Made by a program: the position numbers and the translations under genes
Assembly (NCBI GenBank): GCA_028456385.1
Contig: JALNQF010000002.1
Span: 248,001 to 312,000 of the forward strand
Source of the DNA: Ophiosphaerella korrae
Taxonomy: Eukaryota > Ascomycota > Dothideomycetes > Pleosporales > Phaeosphaeriaceae
Direction of reading: 5' to 3'
DNA: 64,000 nt
Shown: piece by piece, positions 10,650-22,812 of the stretch
Layout: the number at the start of each line of letters is the position of its first letter
Numbering within the stretch: the stretch's first letter is position 1
The notes under the pieces: model-generated
Told to the model about the DNA's origin: nothing
Database searches by the model: none
What the model saw: only the letters and a program-made list of their open reading frames with translations

Positions 10650-11665
10650 AAAAGAGGTGGTTTGTGTGTGTATTACTAGGAGGTGTGAGAATATTGGATC
10701 GGGTGGAATGGATACAAAATCTGTTTCGGGTTGGGCTGGCGTTTGGGGCGGTTGGTGGGGTTGGTGGGGTTTGAGTGTATGTACGGCTCTGTTATGTTGG
10801 CTACGCGCTGTTGTTTAGATACAATAAGAGAGAGTTTTTTTGGTGTTTTTTTTTTGGGGGGGGGGGTTGTGTTTGATCTTGCGTATGTGTCAGAGACTAA
10901 CTGGTACTTTAAGGTGGCCTGATACGTCTGCATTGGGGGGCTTGTGTTGTTATTCCTGCTTGCTCTGGGGTCTTCAGTGCTGCGGTTCGATACACATACT
11001 TCGAGCTACAGATGATAACGCACTGAGTCAGCCCTGGCGAGCCTTGTTAAATAGCATTGGGCTATTACGCACTGCTGAGGACGCAGATGTTGATGATTAT
11101 ATGGGCATAATTTGGTTTGACAGTGTCTTTTTTTCCCCTCCCAGGACCAACTTTTACTATGATTTCGCAGAATTTCCAATCATCCACAGCCAATGACAAT
11201 CTATACTATCAAACAATACCTTGTAACTGCGATAAGAGGCCATATGGACATAGAGTGTACCAGTATCAAGACATGCTCTCGTTGACTCATTCTGCTGCCA
11301 CATTATTTGAGAACATCGTAACCAAGCCGCACATGTTCCATTTCGTTCACCATTCCACCTTTCACACAATGGTACTTATTTCAATCACATACGTCACATG
11401 TTCAGCATGTCTAGCAAATAGCTCATTTTCGTTCCATTAATATCCACTTGCACTACCACTGCCTGCATACCAAAACAATGGCTATGTAGCCTTAGGCTGT
11501 ACCTTCTCAACCGCAGGACGGGAAAATTCAGATCCATTTGCACGATCAACGAAAAACATGGGCTGCAACAGTTGGGTATCCGAGCTATTCTAAGGCTTTC
11601 AAAGGCCCCAGAAGGGTACTGAGAAAGCTTGAATGTCGTAAGTGCTGATAACAATCGGTTGACAC
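10650..11665. other. Convergent 3' flank with homopolymer run
   Basis: About 1 kb between the convergent DUF3712 and KHDC4-like genes. Open frames on both strands are short and unrelated to any family I recognise. It contains a T10-G11 run at 10846-10866. Confidence 0.5.
10846..10866 (+). repeat. T10G11 homopolymer tract
   Basis: Ten T followed directly by eleven G, seen in the sequence about 200 bp after the DUF3712 stop codon. The adjoining sequence on both sides is also G/T-rich. Confidence 0.9.
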
Positions 11666-13644
11666 TTACAAACCGGGGGGTGGCGGGACCTGCTACAAAT
11701 CAGTGTACGCTTGAAGGAAAGAGATTGCTTTTACATACCGCGCTGTAGCTACTCGAGGAAGCAGCTGGGGGCGGAGGCGGTGGAGGCGCTCCGTATGCCG
11801 CAGAGTCTGAGGGAGGTGGCGGTGGGGGCGGAGCGGCTGCAGCTCCAGCCCCAGGAGCGGGGGACTGTGTTTGACCATAAGCTTGACCGTAGTTATAACC
11901 ATATCCTTGTTGTTGATATTGAGCCATGACGGCCGAGAAACCACCATAGGCAGCATAAGGGTCTTCTGCTGGGTTCTGAGCATAGTAAGCGGCCCACTGG
12001 GCATATTGAGCAGCACTGTAGTCAGCAGATTGGGCGTTTGGATCAGCAGCATTTGCCGTAGCAGGAGATCTGGCGTCGTGAGAAGCACCATATGCACCCT
12101 GTCCGCCATAGCCACCTTGACCTCCATATCCGTAGCTCTGGCTTCGGTCTCGGTCGCCTCGGTCACCGTAAGATGGGCGTCCATTTGAGTAACTATCCCT
12201 ATCACCATAATTGCGGCTTGGCGGTGGGCGGTCCTTGAATTGTTGGTAATCGGACTTTACCTTGTCAAGCAATTCGTTGCAAAGCTCTTTCGCATGCGCC
12301 ACGCCTTCAGGGCGGGGACCAGCAATATGGAGGTACATAGGCTCATCGCTCTCTTGACCAGCTGGGCCTTCCACGAAACCTGAGTTGCGACCTTTAATCT
12401 GAACCTTACAGCCAGTTTCTTGCTGGATGAACTTGACGTTATCACCTCCGCGGCCAACCACTTGTGCTCTCAGATTGAAGCCACTAATAGGCTCAAGACC
12501 TACAGAGATCTTCTCTTCCGGCCACTTGCGCTGCAAAACGTCAGTACTAGCAGGTAATCAAGAGACCGACGAAGACATACTCGACCAAATTCATCCCGCT
12601 CAATAGTGTCTGGTTCGCGGCGACGGAAACGACGCTCATCTACTAGGTTAGGGAGGTCCTGTTGCATCATATCTTCAATCATCTTAGTTGCCATGTCTAG
12701 GCCTTCTTTGGATGTGCTAGTAACACGAAGGTAGAGTGGGGGGCTCTGGCAACGATGTCAATAAAATATGCACGCAATGACAGAATGAGTACACTCACAG
12801 CAGCCGTAGCCATGTTCTTATCAGGATAATACTCTCCTCGAGTTGTGACATCTTGGACATGTATAAGCAAGTTGTTCTAAATCGTTTAGTCAATGGGTTT
12901 TGGGTTGCGTACCGGCGCCAGTCTCGTCTTTGATCTAGATGTCACATTGAGGTTAGCATTTGATAGATGGATAGGGGTGGCTAGAAGATCAAGTAAGCTC
13001 TACTCCCACAAGGAGAGATTGCAAACACGAAGCCAACGTCCAGCCTTGCGGTGTTGCACTAGGCAGACAAGGCAACGACGTGGGAGGGAAGGCATGATCC
13101 TGGAGAATCAGTGGCAGACAAAAGTTATTTACCCTTTTTTGCACAGCTCCTTTGGTCAGTGTGTAGCGATTACGAAGATCGTTGATTTCAATGTCCTTGA
13201 TAAAGTCACCGTCTTGCTGGTATGCGTCGCCGTGGATGGCCTGACCAGGGCCGGGGGCAGGTGACTTGACGACTGGAGGAGTTGGCGCCTGGGGTTTGGT
13301 CAGTGGCCAGAAGAGAGAAACGGAGAGCAGAAACAGCTTACAGAGCGAATAGGCGGCACATCAACATGCTGGATGCCCTTCTTCGCTTGAATCTGTGCGT
13401 TGATCCTCGCAGCCGCGGCGGCCGCAGCCGCCGCCGCCTTGTTCTTGTTTGGGGGGCCGGCACCAGCACCAGCGCTGGAAGGGCTCCCTGCTCCATCACG
13501 GGAAATGGGGCTGCGGTCGCGATGCGAATCCGACTCACGCCTCGACGGCGAGCGCGAACGGCGGTCCGAGTCGAAGCGAGAGCGGACAGGGCGCTCAACC
13601 TCATCGCTGTCGAAGCGCGATCGCGGGCGTCGTTGATCAGACAT
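11666..13644 (-). CDS. KHDC4/BLOM7-like KH-domain RNA-binding protein
   Basis: Probable pre-mRNA splicing factor related to human KHDC4 (Blom7), nuclear by homology. Seven exons on the minus strand: 13342-13644, 13133-13288, 12913-12934, 12799-12851, 12581-12745, 11739-12530 and 11666-11692, for 505 residues. The N-terminus is an RS/RD-rich segment (MSDQRRPRSRFDSDE) with a nine-Ala run. The first KH-like domain (about 131-215) has INDLRNRYTLTKGAVQKR, IKDETGA and DVTTRGEYYPDKN. The second (about 240-320) has RAQVVGRGGDNVKFIQ, a GxxG-type loop. A Tyr/Gln/Pro-rich tail ends QVPPPPGL. Exon 3 is only 22 nt. The intron before it is 198 nt, against 46-61 nt for the others. Confidence 0.9.
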
Positions 13645-13872
13645 GTTGGGCGAGCAAGGTTGTGTGATGCAGAGGTTGACGTGTTGCGGCTGCAACTCCA
13701 AGAGACGCTTCGCCAAGACCGCGGCTGGCTTTTCCTATTGGAGCCTGCCGACCTCGGGGAGCTAGTGATGTGCCAGTCACCGTTCGCAGCTAATAATTCC
13801 AGCTGCTACGCCGTTTGGCACCGCCCAACCCCAACATCATTCAATTCCCTTGGAGAGTCTGCCAGGCCCGCA
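13645..13872. promoter_or_regulatory. Compact divergent promoter, KHDC4-like / ILV6
   Basis: Only 228 bp separate the start codons of a splicing-type KH protein (minus) and the acetolactate synthase regulatory subunit (plus), so both promoters must overlap here. No Gcn4/CPC1-type TGASTCA site is evident. Confidence 0.6.
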
Positions 13873-14891
13873 ATGGCAGCTCGACGGGCAATCCTGCCCC
13901 TGCGCAGTCTGCTCAATCGCCAATGCCCCACCGCCGTCCGCCAGCAACAACGAGCATCCAGCGCGTCCTCGACACAAGCCCTCGCCTACAAAGCCCTCCA
14001 CCGCCGGATCGCACCCCTCCCAACCGAAGACCGCCCGCCTGCGTGGTCGGCGCCGGCGGCCGTCAGTAACATTCTCTATGAGACACCCCTTCCCTCGCAG
14101 ACCCCCCCGAAGCGCCACATCCTAAACTGCTTGGTGCAGAACGAGCCTGGTGTCTTGTCCCGCGTCTCAGGCATTCTAGCTGCCCGGGGCTTCAATATCG
14201 ACAGTTTGGTTGTGTGCAACACCGAGGTGGAGGACCTGTCACGCATGACAATTGTGCTCCAGGGCCAGGACGGGGTGGTAGAGCAGGCACGCCGCCAGCT
14301 TGAGGATCTGGTCCCAGTCTGGGCCGTGCTGGACTATACAGAGTCGCCTCTAGTCCAGCGCGAGTTGCTTCTCGCCAAGATCTCCATTCTTGGGCCCGAG
14401 TACTTTGAAGAGCTCCTCGCACATCATCGTGAAATGGCACAAATGCCCCAAGTGGACACAGAAGAATTGACCAATGCGGAGCGTGATCAGTTCGCTCAAG
14501 AGTCCGCTCGCGATTCTCTCAGGAGAGACTTTCATCCATCTAACTTGGCCATTAGCCAAGCGCTTCGTCATAAGCATGAGCATCTCCGAGCCCTCACCTT
14601 CATGACCCATCAATTCGGAGGAAAGGTTTTGGATATCAGCACAAACAATTGCATTGTTGAAGTATCCGCCAAGTCAACCAGGATTGACTCGTTCATGAAA
14701 CTCATTGCCCCATTTGGTATCCTGGAGTCTGCGCGAACAGGTGGGTTTGTTATCATCCAGTTCTTGAGACGCATGCTAATGATTTCACAGGCCTGATGGC
14801 CTTACCTCGTTCGCCGCTCCACGGAGTAGATGAAGTCGAGGCGAAGGAGGCAGAGGATATTGTGGATAGTAGCCTGCTTCCCCCAGGTTAG
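13873..14891 (+). CDS. ilv6: Acetolactate synthase small (regulatory) subunit
   Basis: Regulatory subunit of acetohydroxyacid synthase, which starts branched-chain amino-acid synthesis in mitochondria and confers valine feedback inhibition. Exons 13873-14740 and 14791-14891 give 322 residues, the usual fungal length. The first 35 residues (MAARRAILPLRSLLNRQ onward) form an Arg/Ser-rich presequence. The N-terminal ACT domain (about 81-155) has RHILNCLVQNEPGVLSRVSG and GFNIDSLVVCNTE. A second ALS small-subunit domain includes QRELLLAKISILGPEY and LDISTNNCIVEVSAK. The C-terminus, SSLLPPG, follows a 50-nt intron with a consensus GTGGGT donor and TTTCACAG acceptor. Confidence 0.96.
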
Positions 14892-16547
14892 TCGGCTTGG
14901 GTTACCTAATGGGTAGATGAAGCTCGGGTCTTTTGCAGGCACCTCGATCTGTATGTATACCTTAGTTTACTTTGGCGTTTTCCGAGGCGAAAGTTATTGA
15001 ATATCGATGATGTCTACGCTGAGTGACATATTCCGATACTATCCCCAATCATAATTTCCTTACACTAAGGGTGCTTGCTGCGGCCGGACCGATGTATGCA
15101 AGACCCTGGCTACGGACGTTGTCACCCTGCAGTTTGCCCTCCACTTTGCTTACGCGTAGGTATTGCTCCACGTAGGTACTTAACACTGAAGGCAAGAGGG
15201 CGCATGATCAACTACCACAAACCATTAGCTTCGACAATGACTCCCAACCAGCAGCAGTGGTGTGCGCGTGTGGTTCTGGCTGACTTCCCAAACGCTGAAG
15301 CGAGTTCAACACATGAGTCAATTCGGGCCAGGCCTGGGAGGAGAATGAGTAGGGGACAATTATATATATGTAGTGTGTATCTTGAACCTTTTTACTTTTT
15401 CAAAATCGAGGGACCCCGGTTTGGAGCAGTGGGGTGTTCGTTACGGGGCGCGATGCTCTTGTGGGCACCAGTGTCAAGCATTCCTGGCTTCATACAAAAC
15501 GTCTTGCTCAAGCTGCACGGGTGGAGTTGAAATGCCCCACTTTCGGCAGCAGCCATGTCGATCACTCGTCTTGATGCGCTCCTTCCGGTGATCTGGAGAG
15601 CCAGTTGGACGGGGAGATTAGGGTTTGCAGATACTACATATGCACACAGCACTCGATGGACGCGAACGTGCCTTGTTGCCTGATTCAGACGAAGGCATGC
15701 ACGCTCGGACGTTGGTTCAACCGCAGCACAGCAGAGGTCTAGAAGCAGACAATCTCGATGGCGCTGCTGGAGAGGAGGAAGAAAATTTTCTCTGCATGCC
15801 ACACTCACCACCAATCTCCAAAGGCGGCCTGTGCATGATGGTGTAGTGTGGCGGAACGGTGGCAGTCATTGGCGGCCGTTGACATGACGGGCTTTAGCAC
15901 ATGCTTCAGATAAGAGACGAGAGTCGGCGGGCCGGGTTGGGCTGGGCACGGCGGGCCGGTTTGCTTGTCGCTTAGCCGCGGCAAGGATTCGCGACCGAAA
16001 CAGGGCCTTTGCTGCGTGCGTGAACTTCATCGTGCCGCTGCAACTAGCCCAATAGCCTGCACCCATGCAGGAGCGGAACGTTATCATTCCTGAATCCCTG
16101 CTCCCAAGTACCTAGTGGACTGCAGACATCCAAGCACCTGCCATTGTTTTGCCCATTCTGCTTGATTCCTCGTTCTTTCAATACCAACAACAACAACAAC
16201 CAAACAGACAGGCACCACATAATCGGGCCTACGTCACTCGCCCAACCACCTTAGCTTGCACCAACATTCTTAGCCCCCTTCATCCCGTTCTATCCGTCTC
16301 CAATTGTGGTTGAACGGTAAGTACTCCGCCCTCGGCTTTGTCTTCAATGGATCCAATGAGCGGAATGCAATACCGGCTGTATACGACCATTTAGCCCAAC
16401 AACACTTATCTGGCACCCAAGGTGACTTTTTTTTTTGTCTGACCATCGCTCAGTTCACTCGCTTGCTGCCCCACAGCGCAAACGGCGTCGCCTCATCTTT
16501 TTACATCAATTGGAACGCTTTCCATCCACGGCCAATCACGCTCGCAA
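14892..16547. other. Intergenic 1.7 kb, probable VTC5-like promoter and leader
   Basis: No coding region is supportable; open frames are short and fall on both strands. Near its right end are an AAC microsatellite (16187-16201), a strong splice donor (GGTAAGT at 16316-16322) and a T10 tract (16427-16436). A later CTCAG at about 16452 could be the acceptor. These fit a 5' UTR intron of the SPX gene. Confidence 0.5.
16317..16452 (+). other. Candidate 5' UTR intron of SPX/VTC gene
   Basis: GTAAGTACT donor at 16317 and a pyrimidine-rich CGCTCAG acceptor near 16452, with no coding frame between, about 95 nt before the SPX start codon. This is inferred from splice consensus only; the acceptor is uncertain. 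Confidence 0.3.
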
Positions 16548-19382
16548 ATGAAATTTGGCGATACACTTCGCTCGCGGTCAATTCCAGAATGGGGTCACTG
16601 TATGTCCAGCGCCGCGCCTCTCCGCGTTTAAGCTCTTGTTAACTGTGCATTAGATAACATTGACTATGACTACCTCAAAGATCTGATCAAGCATCAGACT
16701 ACTGCCGGCACGAACAAAGCCGTATCGATACCAGGTCAGGGCGAAAGCACCGAGCGAGCATTTCGAGAATCATTCCTACAAGTGCTACAGGCGCAACATG
16801 ATCGTATCGATCTATTCCTTCGTAGTAAGAGTGGTGAGATTGAGAGGAGACTGGACCATATCAGCAAGAACTTGGAGCAACTACGGTTGAAGCAGCGGAC
16901 TGGGTCGCAGGGCGCACGCCTACCTGCCAGAATAGTTGAGAGATATGCAAAGATTGACGCAGATGTGACAAAGTACGTCACATAGATCGGTATGGTACTA
17001 TCTGACCTGGAAGACTAATTATTTGCAGGACTGGAGAGGAGATACGCTCATTGTCGCGATTCCAGGTCGCCCAGCGGATAGGTTTCACTAAAATTTTGAA
17101 GAAGTATAGGCGTTGGACAAGAGACCAGGGACTGAATCAGGAGTTCAAGGAGCAGGTCACCAATCGTCCAGACAGTCTCTTCCAATTGGATTTGGGTTAC
17201 CTACTTGATCAATACATCGACGTGTTAGGAGCTATTCGCTCAATCTTTGATGGCGATGGAGCAACCATAACTAACTCAGAAAATGCAAGCGCTCAGTCAG
17301 CAGCAGCACGTATCTCAAGAACATTACAGAAGGGTGACGAACTAGACTTTGACCTCGCCACAACCACTATCCCATTAGGATCACATGGAAACAGGGCTAC
17401 CTACTGGATACACCCTGATCATTATGTTGAGGCTCAAGTCTTACTTCTCCAGCAATTACGTCTTTATACAAGCAGCACTCAGACTACATCCCAGAATCAA
17501 TCCGCCCGCGCAACACCTATTCGACGCTCATCATCAGTAGCAAACACCGAAAGTTACTTCTGTACTAACGACGATGTTGGTGTTCTCGTCTTGGATCATG
17601 CAGAAGCATTCGCGATCAAGCAAAATGCTAGCACGATAAGCTCGACAGCAGCCACGAAGGGCAACATCGTTTTCAAAGCTGCTGGCAATATACATTGCAA
17701 CTCTTTTGGGCAGGCTGGAGTGGCTGTATGCGCTGATACAAAGGGACAACAACAAGCAACAAGTAATATCCAGACGGTCAAACTCAAAACGATTTCTTTA
17801 CGAAGCCTCTTAGGTGAAGGTGGTCAACACTCAGGAGATACCAGCAGCAAGGATCTGATACAACAGGACAATACACAGAACGAAGAAGAAGACGATATTG
17901 CTGTTGTTAAAGATTGGCTAACTGAACACAAAGAAGCCCGGCCAATTGTAGGAGTTGCCTCCAAGCGTACTCGATTTATCGGACTTCATAACAATTCTGC
18001 TGGGGGCATTTGGGCCACATTGGACAAGGATATATACATGAAAGACTCGATGAGTAAAGATATTTTTCTCGAAGAGGATTGGCCCTCGGCGGCACGTTCG
18101 AACGCAGTGAAATTTCCTCACGCTGTACTTGAGGTCCGTCGTGAAGGCGCTCAAGCTACGTCTCTCATCCAAATCCTCGACCGGAGCCATCTGGTATGTT
18201 GTGAACGCATACATCTGGAGCATATATCTAACAGCAATAGTTCGAACGTATTCGTGGTTTCTCCGTGGAAGCGCATGCTGTATGGACATGTTGCAAACCC
18301 AGCTCCATGACCACACCAATTTGGGTAAGTACTATCTCTTTCGTTATCTATCCTATCATTTTTTACATCACCTTATTCCTTGGGACTATACTAATATGTT
18401 CAAGGTACCGCTGTTGGATCAAGATATTCGTAAATTACCAGAGCCAGTCAAAAGACGAAGTCGTAAAGCACTGGCCAGCGCTGCTGGATCCGTATCGCAA
18501 ACCTCGCCTCCACAAACTTCCACTTCCAATACATCACACGATGGGCGGACAAGCCCCTCTATTTCTCGCAATGGTGAGACTTCGGCCACTTCAGCTCAAG
18601 AGTTTGTAGATCCGCCATCACTGCAAGTCTTTCGCAAGAAGCGTCAAGTGTCCTTCTCAGATTATCCCCCTCCAATAATACCAGAGGACGAGCAACCTGA
18701 ATTCCAACAACGATATTGGAACGAGTACGATAACCCAGAGGATGACGACTCAGGCGGATATTATATCTACGTCGACCCCGATGCACCAGTGAAATTCCCA
18801 GGCCAGGAGATGTTCGAAGCATGGGTAAAGAAAATTAGGCATATACTTGGACTAAAACTTGGAGCCGATGAGAGATCTCTGCTTTCCAGAGCTGATGATG
18901 AATCAAGTGATGACGAATCGCCCATCACCCAGAGCGCAAACTACGGAACTCTACCAACGTATAACCGCAAGCCTTCATATGAAGGTTACTTCAGTAACAT
19001 CTTTCAATCCCTGCGTGACCCACGCCGTGATGCCGAGGTCTTCCATGAGCGCAGATCGCTGCTCACTGAACTAGAAGCTCGGCAACACAAGACTGAGATG
19101 ACAAAATTACGCCTCTACGCGACGTGCTTGACCGCTGGCACAGCTATCGATATTATCCTCGGACTTATGACAACAACAAGCCGCAAGAAGGAAAGGGGTG
19201 CCGTGGATATTGGCATTATTTTCGGTACAGTATGTACATTTATGCTTTGTATTGTTGCGTTGATTAATATGAAGACGAGAAGGGAAAGATTGGGATGGAT
19301 ACACCAGATTGCCGTTTTTGCTGTTGCTGCAGCAATTGTTACAGTGGATGTGTTACTTTTGAGTTGGGCTTTGCGGATATGA
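16548..19382 (+). CDS. vtc5: SPX and VTC1-type membrane protein (Vtc5-like)
   Basis: An SPX protein of the vacuolar transporter chaperone type; the yeast counterpart Vtc5 stimulates polyphosphate synthesis by the VTC complex at the vacuole. Exons 16548-16599, 16654-16972, 17029-18193, 18241-18324 and 18405-19382 give 865 residues. The SPX domain starts MKFGDTLRSRSIPEWGHY, then NIDYDYLKDLIKHQTT, and has the basic KILKKYRRWTR helix. A central region has TYWIHPDHYVEAQVLLLQQL and FERIRGFSVEAHAV, but I see no polyphosphate-polymerase catalytic signature. After an acidic/Ser-rich linker, three membrane helices close the protein (TAGTAIDIILGLM, DIGIIFGTVCTFMLCIVAL, IAVFAVAAAIVTVDVLLLSW). Vtc5-like is the best fit; naming by orthology needs a tree. 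Confidence 0.85.
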
Positions 19383-20211
19383 AGACTTTCATCATTAGGG
19401 TTTTTTTTCGGTGGGTTGGCTTGGGTATGGATGATCTGGTTAGGTGATTCAGTCACTACTACATCTGATCATTGGTGGGGTGTTGTGCATGTTGGTACTC
19501 GAAGTGCGCAGCCATTGTCACTCAAAACCACCATAAAACAGTTCAAAGTGTTCAAACTAGTCATCATTATTCAAAGAGTAATTCAATGTTATCCGAAATA
19601 GAACCCCAGAACCCGACCAAGCTCTTGGCTTGATGTGCAGGTTACCAAATCCGGTCGATCTGTGGATACCTAAACTGGGACACCTCGATCACAATTAGCC
19701 TCAAAAAACCTGTTGAATGTTGTATAATATCAACACTAAAAAACCAACGACTAAATCTTTTATCTCTTGAAAATTCGTGCCGCATTTCCATTTCCATGCC
19801 CCACCCTTGCGCTCGACAACAGCGCATCTGTCTATCGGGCAAATCTCCCCCGTGTGCCGAAGTGGAGCACACCTCAGACGCGAGTGCGCGCCAGTCGTCA
19901 TTGCATGTGCAGCTGTTCGTTCAAACTTTTGAGCTCCGCATTTCTAACGCACGACTCCTCCTCAACCAGCTCCTGCTTCCCACGGAAAAATTATTCCTAC
20001 TGAGCGCGCAGCTCGCTATGTTCTCGTGGGGTGTGTACGAGGTATGTGTGGCGTTTTCATTGGCTTCTCCGAAGCGCGGCCGCTGACTTGGGTTCATGTG
20101 AAGGCTTGAGCCTCTGGAATCTTGACTCATTGATTAAAGATATTTTTTTTGCTACGGGTTGATTCATTGGATGCTCCAAGACACGGATTGAACAGTCGTA
20201 TATAAGATATC
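19383..20211. other. Intergenic, GUT2 promoter region
   Basis: 829 bp after the SPX gene. No family-like coding sequence is seen. It presumably holds the SPX gene 3' UTR and the promoter of the glycerol-3-phosphate dehydrogenase gene. Confidence 0.5.
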
Positions 20212-22539
20212 ATGACTGCACGACGTGGAAGTCGTATCATCAAGCCATTGCTTTACACGGCGGGTGCTGGTGCCATTGGTAGCTCGGCGCTGTACTTCGC
20301 ATACCGACCTCGAGATATTCCTGGCACTGAAGCTGCGGCGGTCCCACCACCGACATACGGTGAGGGCGGCGTCTTTCGACCCCCTCAATTTCCACAAGTG
20401 AAGAGCCGGGATGATCAGATTGCGGAGCTGAAGCGTAGCGGGGGTATCGTCGCAAATGCTGCGAGCAAAGCAAGGAGATGGTATGGCGGTGGCTCTACTG
20501 AGAAACCCGAGGATGATCCATATGATTTACTGATTATTGGTGGTGGTGCAACAGGTGCAGGCATTGCACTTGATGCTGTCACAAGAGGTTTGAAGGTCGC
20601 GCTTGTTGAACGAGATGATTTCAGCAGTGGTACCAGCAGTAAGAGTACAAAGTTGGTACATGGTGGTGTGCGATACTTGGAAAAGGCTGTTTGGAATCTA
20701 GACTACAACCAGTAAGTGACGCAAAATTCTCACTGTGGAGGTCGCCTAATGTCTTCGTAGATATGCCCTTGTTGTCGAAGCGCTCCGCGAACGTCGTTAC
20801 TTCTTAGATACCGCGCCACATCTATCGCAATGGCTTCCGATCATGATCCCTCTCCAGAAGTGGTGGCAGATTCCATATTTTTGGGCAGGCACCAAATTCT
20901 ACGATTTTCTCGCTGGCTCAGAAAACATTGAGAGCTCCTATTTCCTGACCAAGAGCAAAGCTTTGAACGCATTCCCTATGTTAAAGAAGGAAGGCTTGGT
21001 TGGAGCGCTGGTTTACTACGGTATGTCGTGCATGAGAGTGTAGTATATTAGCTGACAACAGCAGATGGTGCGCATAACGACTCTCGCATGAACGTGTCTC
21101 TCGCCATGACGGCTGCGCTGTATGGCGCGACTGTTGTCAGCCATCTGGAAGTTACTAGCCTGGAAAAAGATGCCAATGGACGGCTTTGTGGTGCGAAGGC
21201 AAAGGATCGTGTGGCCGAGTTTGACGGCAAGAAAACAGAAGAATTCTCTATCAAAGCCAAAGGAATCGTCAACGCAACTGGGCCATTCACCGACTCGATT
21301 CGAAAAATGGACGATCAGAATATTGACGAAATTGTCGCACCGAGCTCAGGCGTTCATGTTATTCTTCCTGGATTCTATAGCCCTGCAAACATGGGTCTCA
21401 TTGATCCTAATACATCCGATGGCCGTGTGATCTTCTTCCTACCATGGCAGGGCAACACAATTGCTGGCACGACCGACACAGCTTGCAACATCACTCAAAA
21501 CCCTGTCGCTGGCGAAGACGAAATCGACTGGATCCTTAAGGAGGTTAAGCGCTACTTGCAACCCGAGATCAATGTCAGGCGAGGTGACGTCCTTGCAGCA
21601 TGGTCAGGTATTCGTCCCCTAGTCAAAGATCCCAAAGCCCCCAAGACTGAGGGTCTGGTCCGAAATCACTTGGTCACTACCTCACCCTCCGGTCTACTAA
21701 CCTGTTCCGGCGGCAAGTGGACTACTTACCGCCAAATGGCTGAAGAGACCGTTGATGAAGCAATCAAGGAATTTGGCTTACAGACCAATTCCCTTACGGA
21801 CGCAACACTCATCAGTGGCACTACAGTCAAAGATGAGGCTCCGCTCGATGGCACTTGCCAAACCCATCGTGTCAGACTTGTTGGTGCCCATGGCTATTCC
21901 AAGACCTTGTTCATTAACTTGATTCAACACTACGGTATTGAGACTGACGTTGCCAAATACCTTTGTCAGGCGTACGGTGACCGTGCCTGGAGTGTCGCTG
22001 CCTTATCCGCACCTACTGAGCAGCGTTTCCCTGTCCGCGGCAAGAAGATCTCTGGCCTCTATCCCTACATCGATGGGGAAGTACGCTACTGCGTTCGTCA
22101 CGAGTACGCACAAACCGCGACCGACGTAATCGCTCGCCGCATGCGCCTCGCCTTCCTCAATGCACAAGCCGCTCTCGAAGCCCTCCCCCAAGTCATCGAC
22201 ATCATGGGCGAGGAACTCCACTGGTCCTCCGCCCGTAAAGAGTCCGAGTGGAAGAACTCAGTCCACTTCCTAGGGTCCATGGGCCTACCGAAAAACAAGC
22301 TCAAGCTCACGCGCAAAGACGTTGAGAGCGGCCGCGTAGGTTCCTATGCCGACGAAGAGTACCAGTTGTATGCTAGACATGGTAAGTCGGATTCCGAATC
22401 GTGCGCCGACCTGTTTGAGATGGGCATTTTGCTAAATAAGATTGATTTAGATAAGCCGGATGAGACGCTGGCGAGCGATTCCAAGTACCCGGCTGGGCGC
22501 AATCCTGTGATTGGGAAGGATAGTAAGGCGAACAAATAG
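20212..22539 (+). CDS. gut2: FAD-dependent glycerol-3-phosphate dehydrogenase, mitochondrial
   Basis: Oxidises glycerol-3-phosphate to dihydroxyacetone phosphate and passes electrons to ubiquinone at the inner mitochondrial membrane; it serves glycerol use and the G3P shuttle. Exons 20212-20711, 20761-21020 and 21065-22539 give 744 residues. A basic start ([14 protein letters not shown]) leads into a membrane anchor (about 13-33). The FAD dinucleotide loop is [15 protein letters not shown], followed by the family pattern [20 protein letters not shown]. Also present are [24 protein letters not shown] and the C-terminal [12 protein letters not shown] block. The second intron ends in a CAGCAG tandem acceptor, so a one-alanine variant is possible. 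Confidence 0.96.
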
Positions 22540-22812
22540 AATGTTTGGGCGTGGAGTTGTTGTGCGAACGTTAAGATCGTTGGATAGCATGCACTATAGC
22601 ACTTCTGGGATCGCATGCTTTGTATATATTTATCAGCTGAAATAGATGCTTCGTTGTAGGGTATGAATTGTCCCACATATGTAGACACATGCTGTGCTTT
22701 CGTGACGCTGGGCCCTTCCAAGAAAGGCGATTGAGTAATGATGCTGATGCTGATGGATTCACCTCTCTCTCCGACTATGGCCTCCTTAGCTGCCGAAAAT
22801 AATTATCAAAAC

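Noticed and set aside
10975..11015. GGTTCGATAC resembling a tRNA B box
   Set aside because: No CC after the T-loop, no A box at the right distance and no acceptor-stem pairing.
13282..13872. Upstream extension of the ILV6 frame, antisense to KHDC4 exon 1
   Set aside because: The extension is Arg-rich reverse-strand sequence of an RS-type exon. The ILV6 presequence starts cleanly at 13873.
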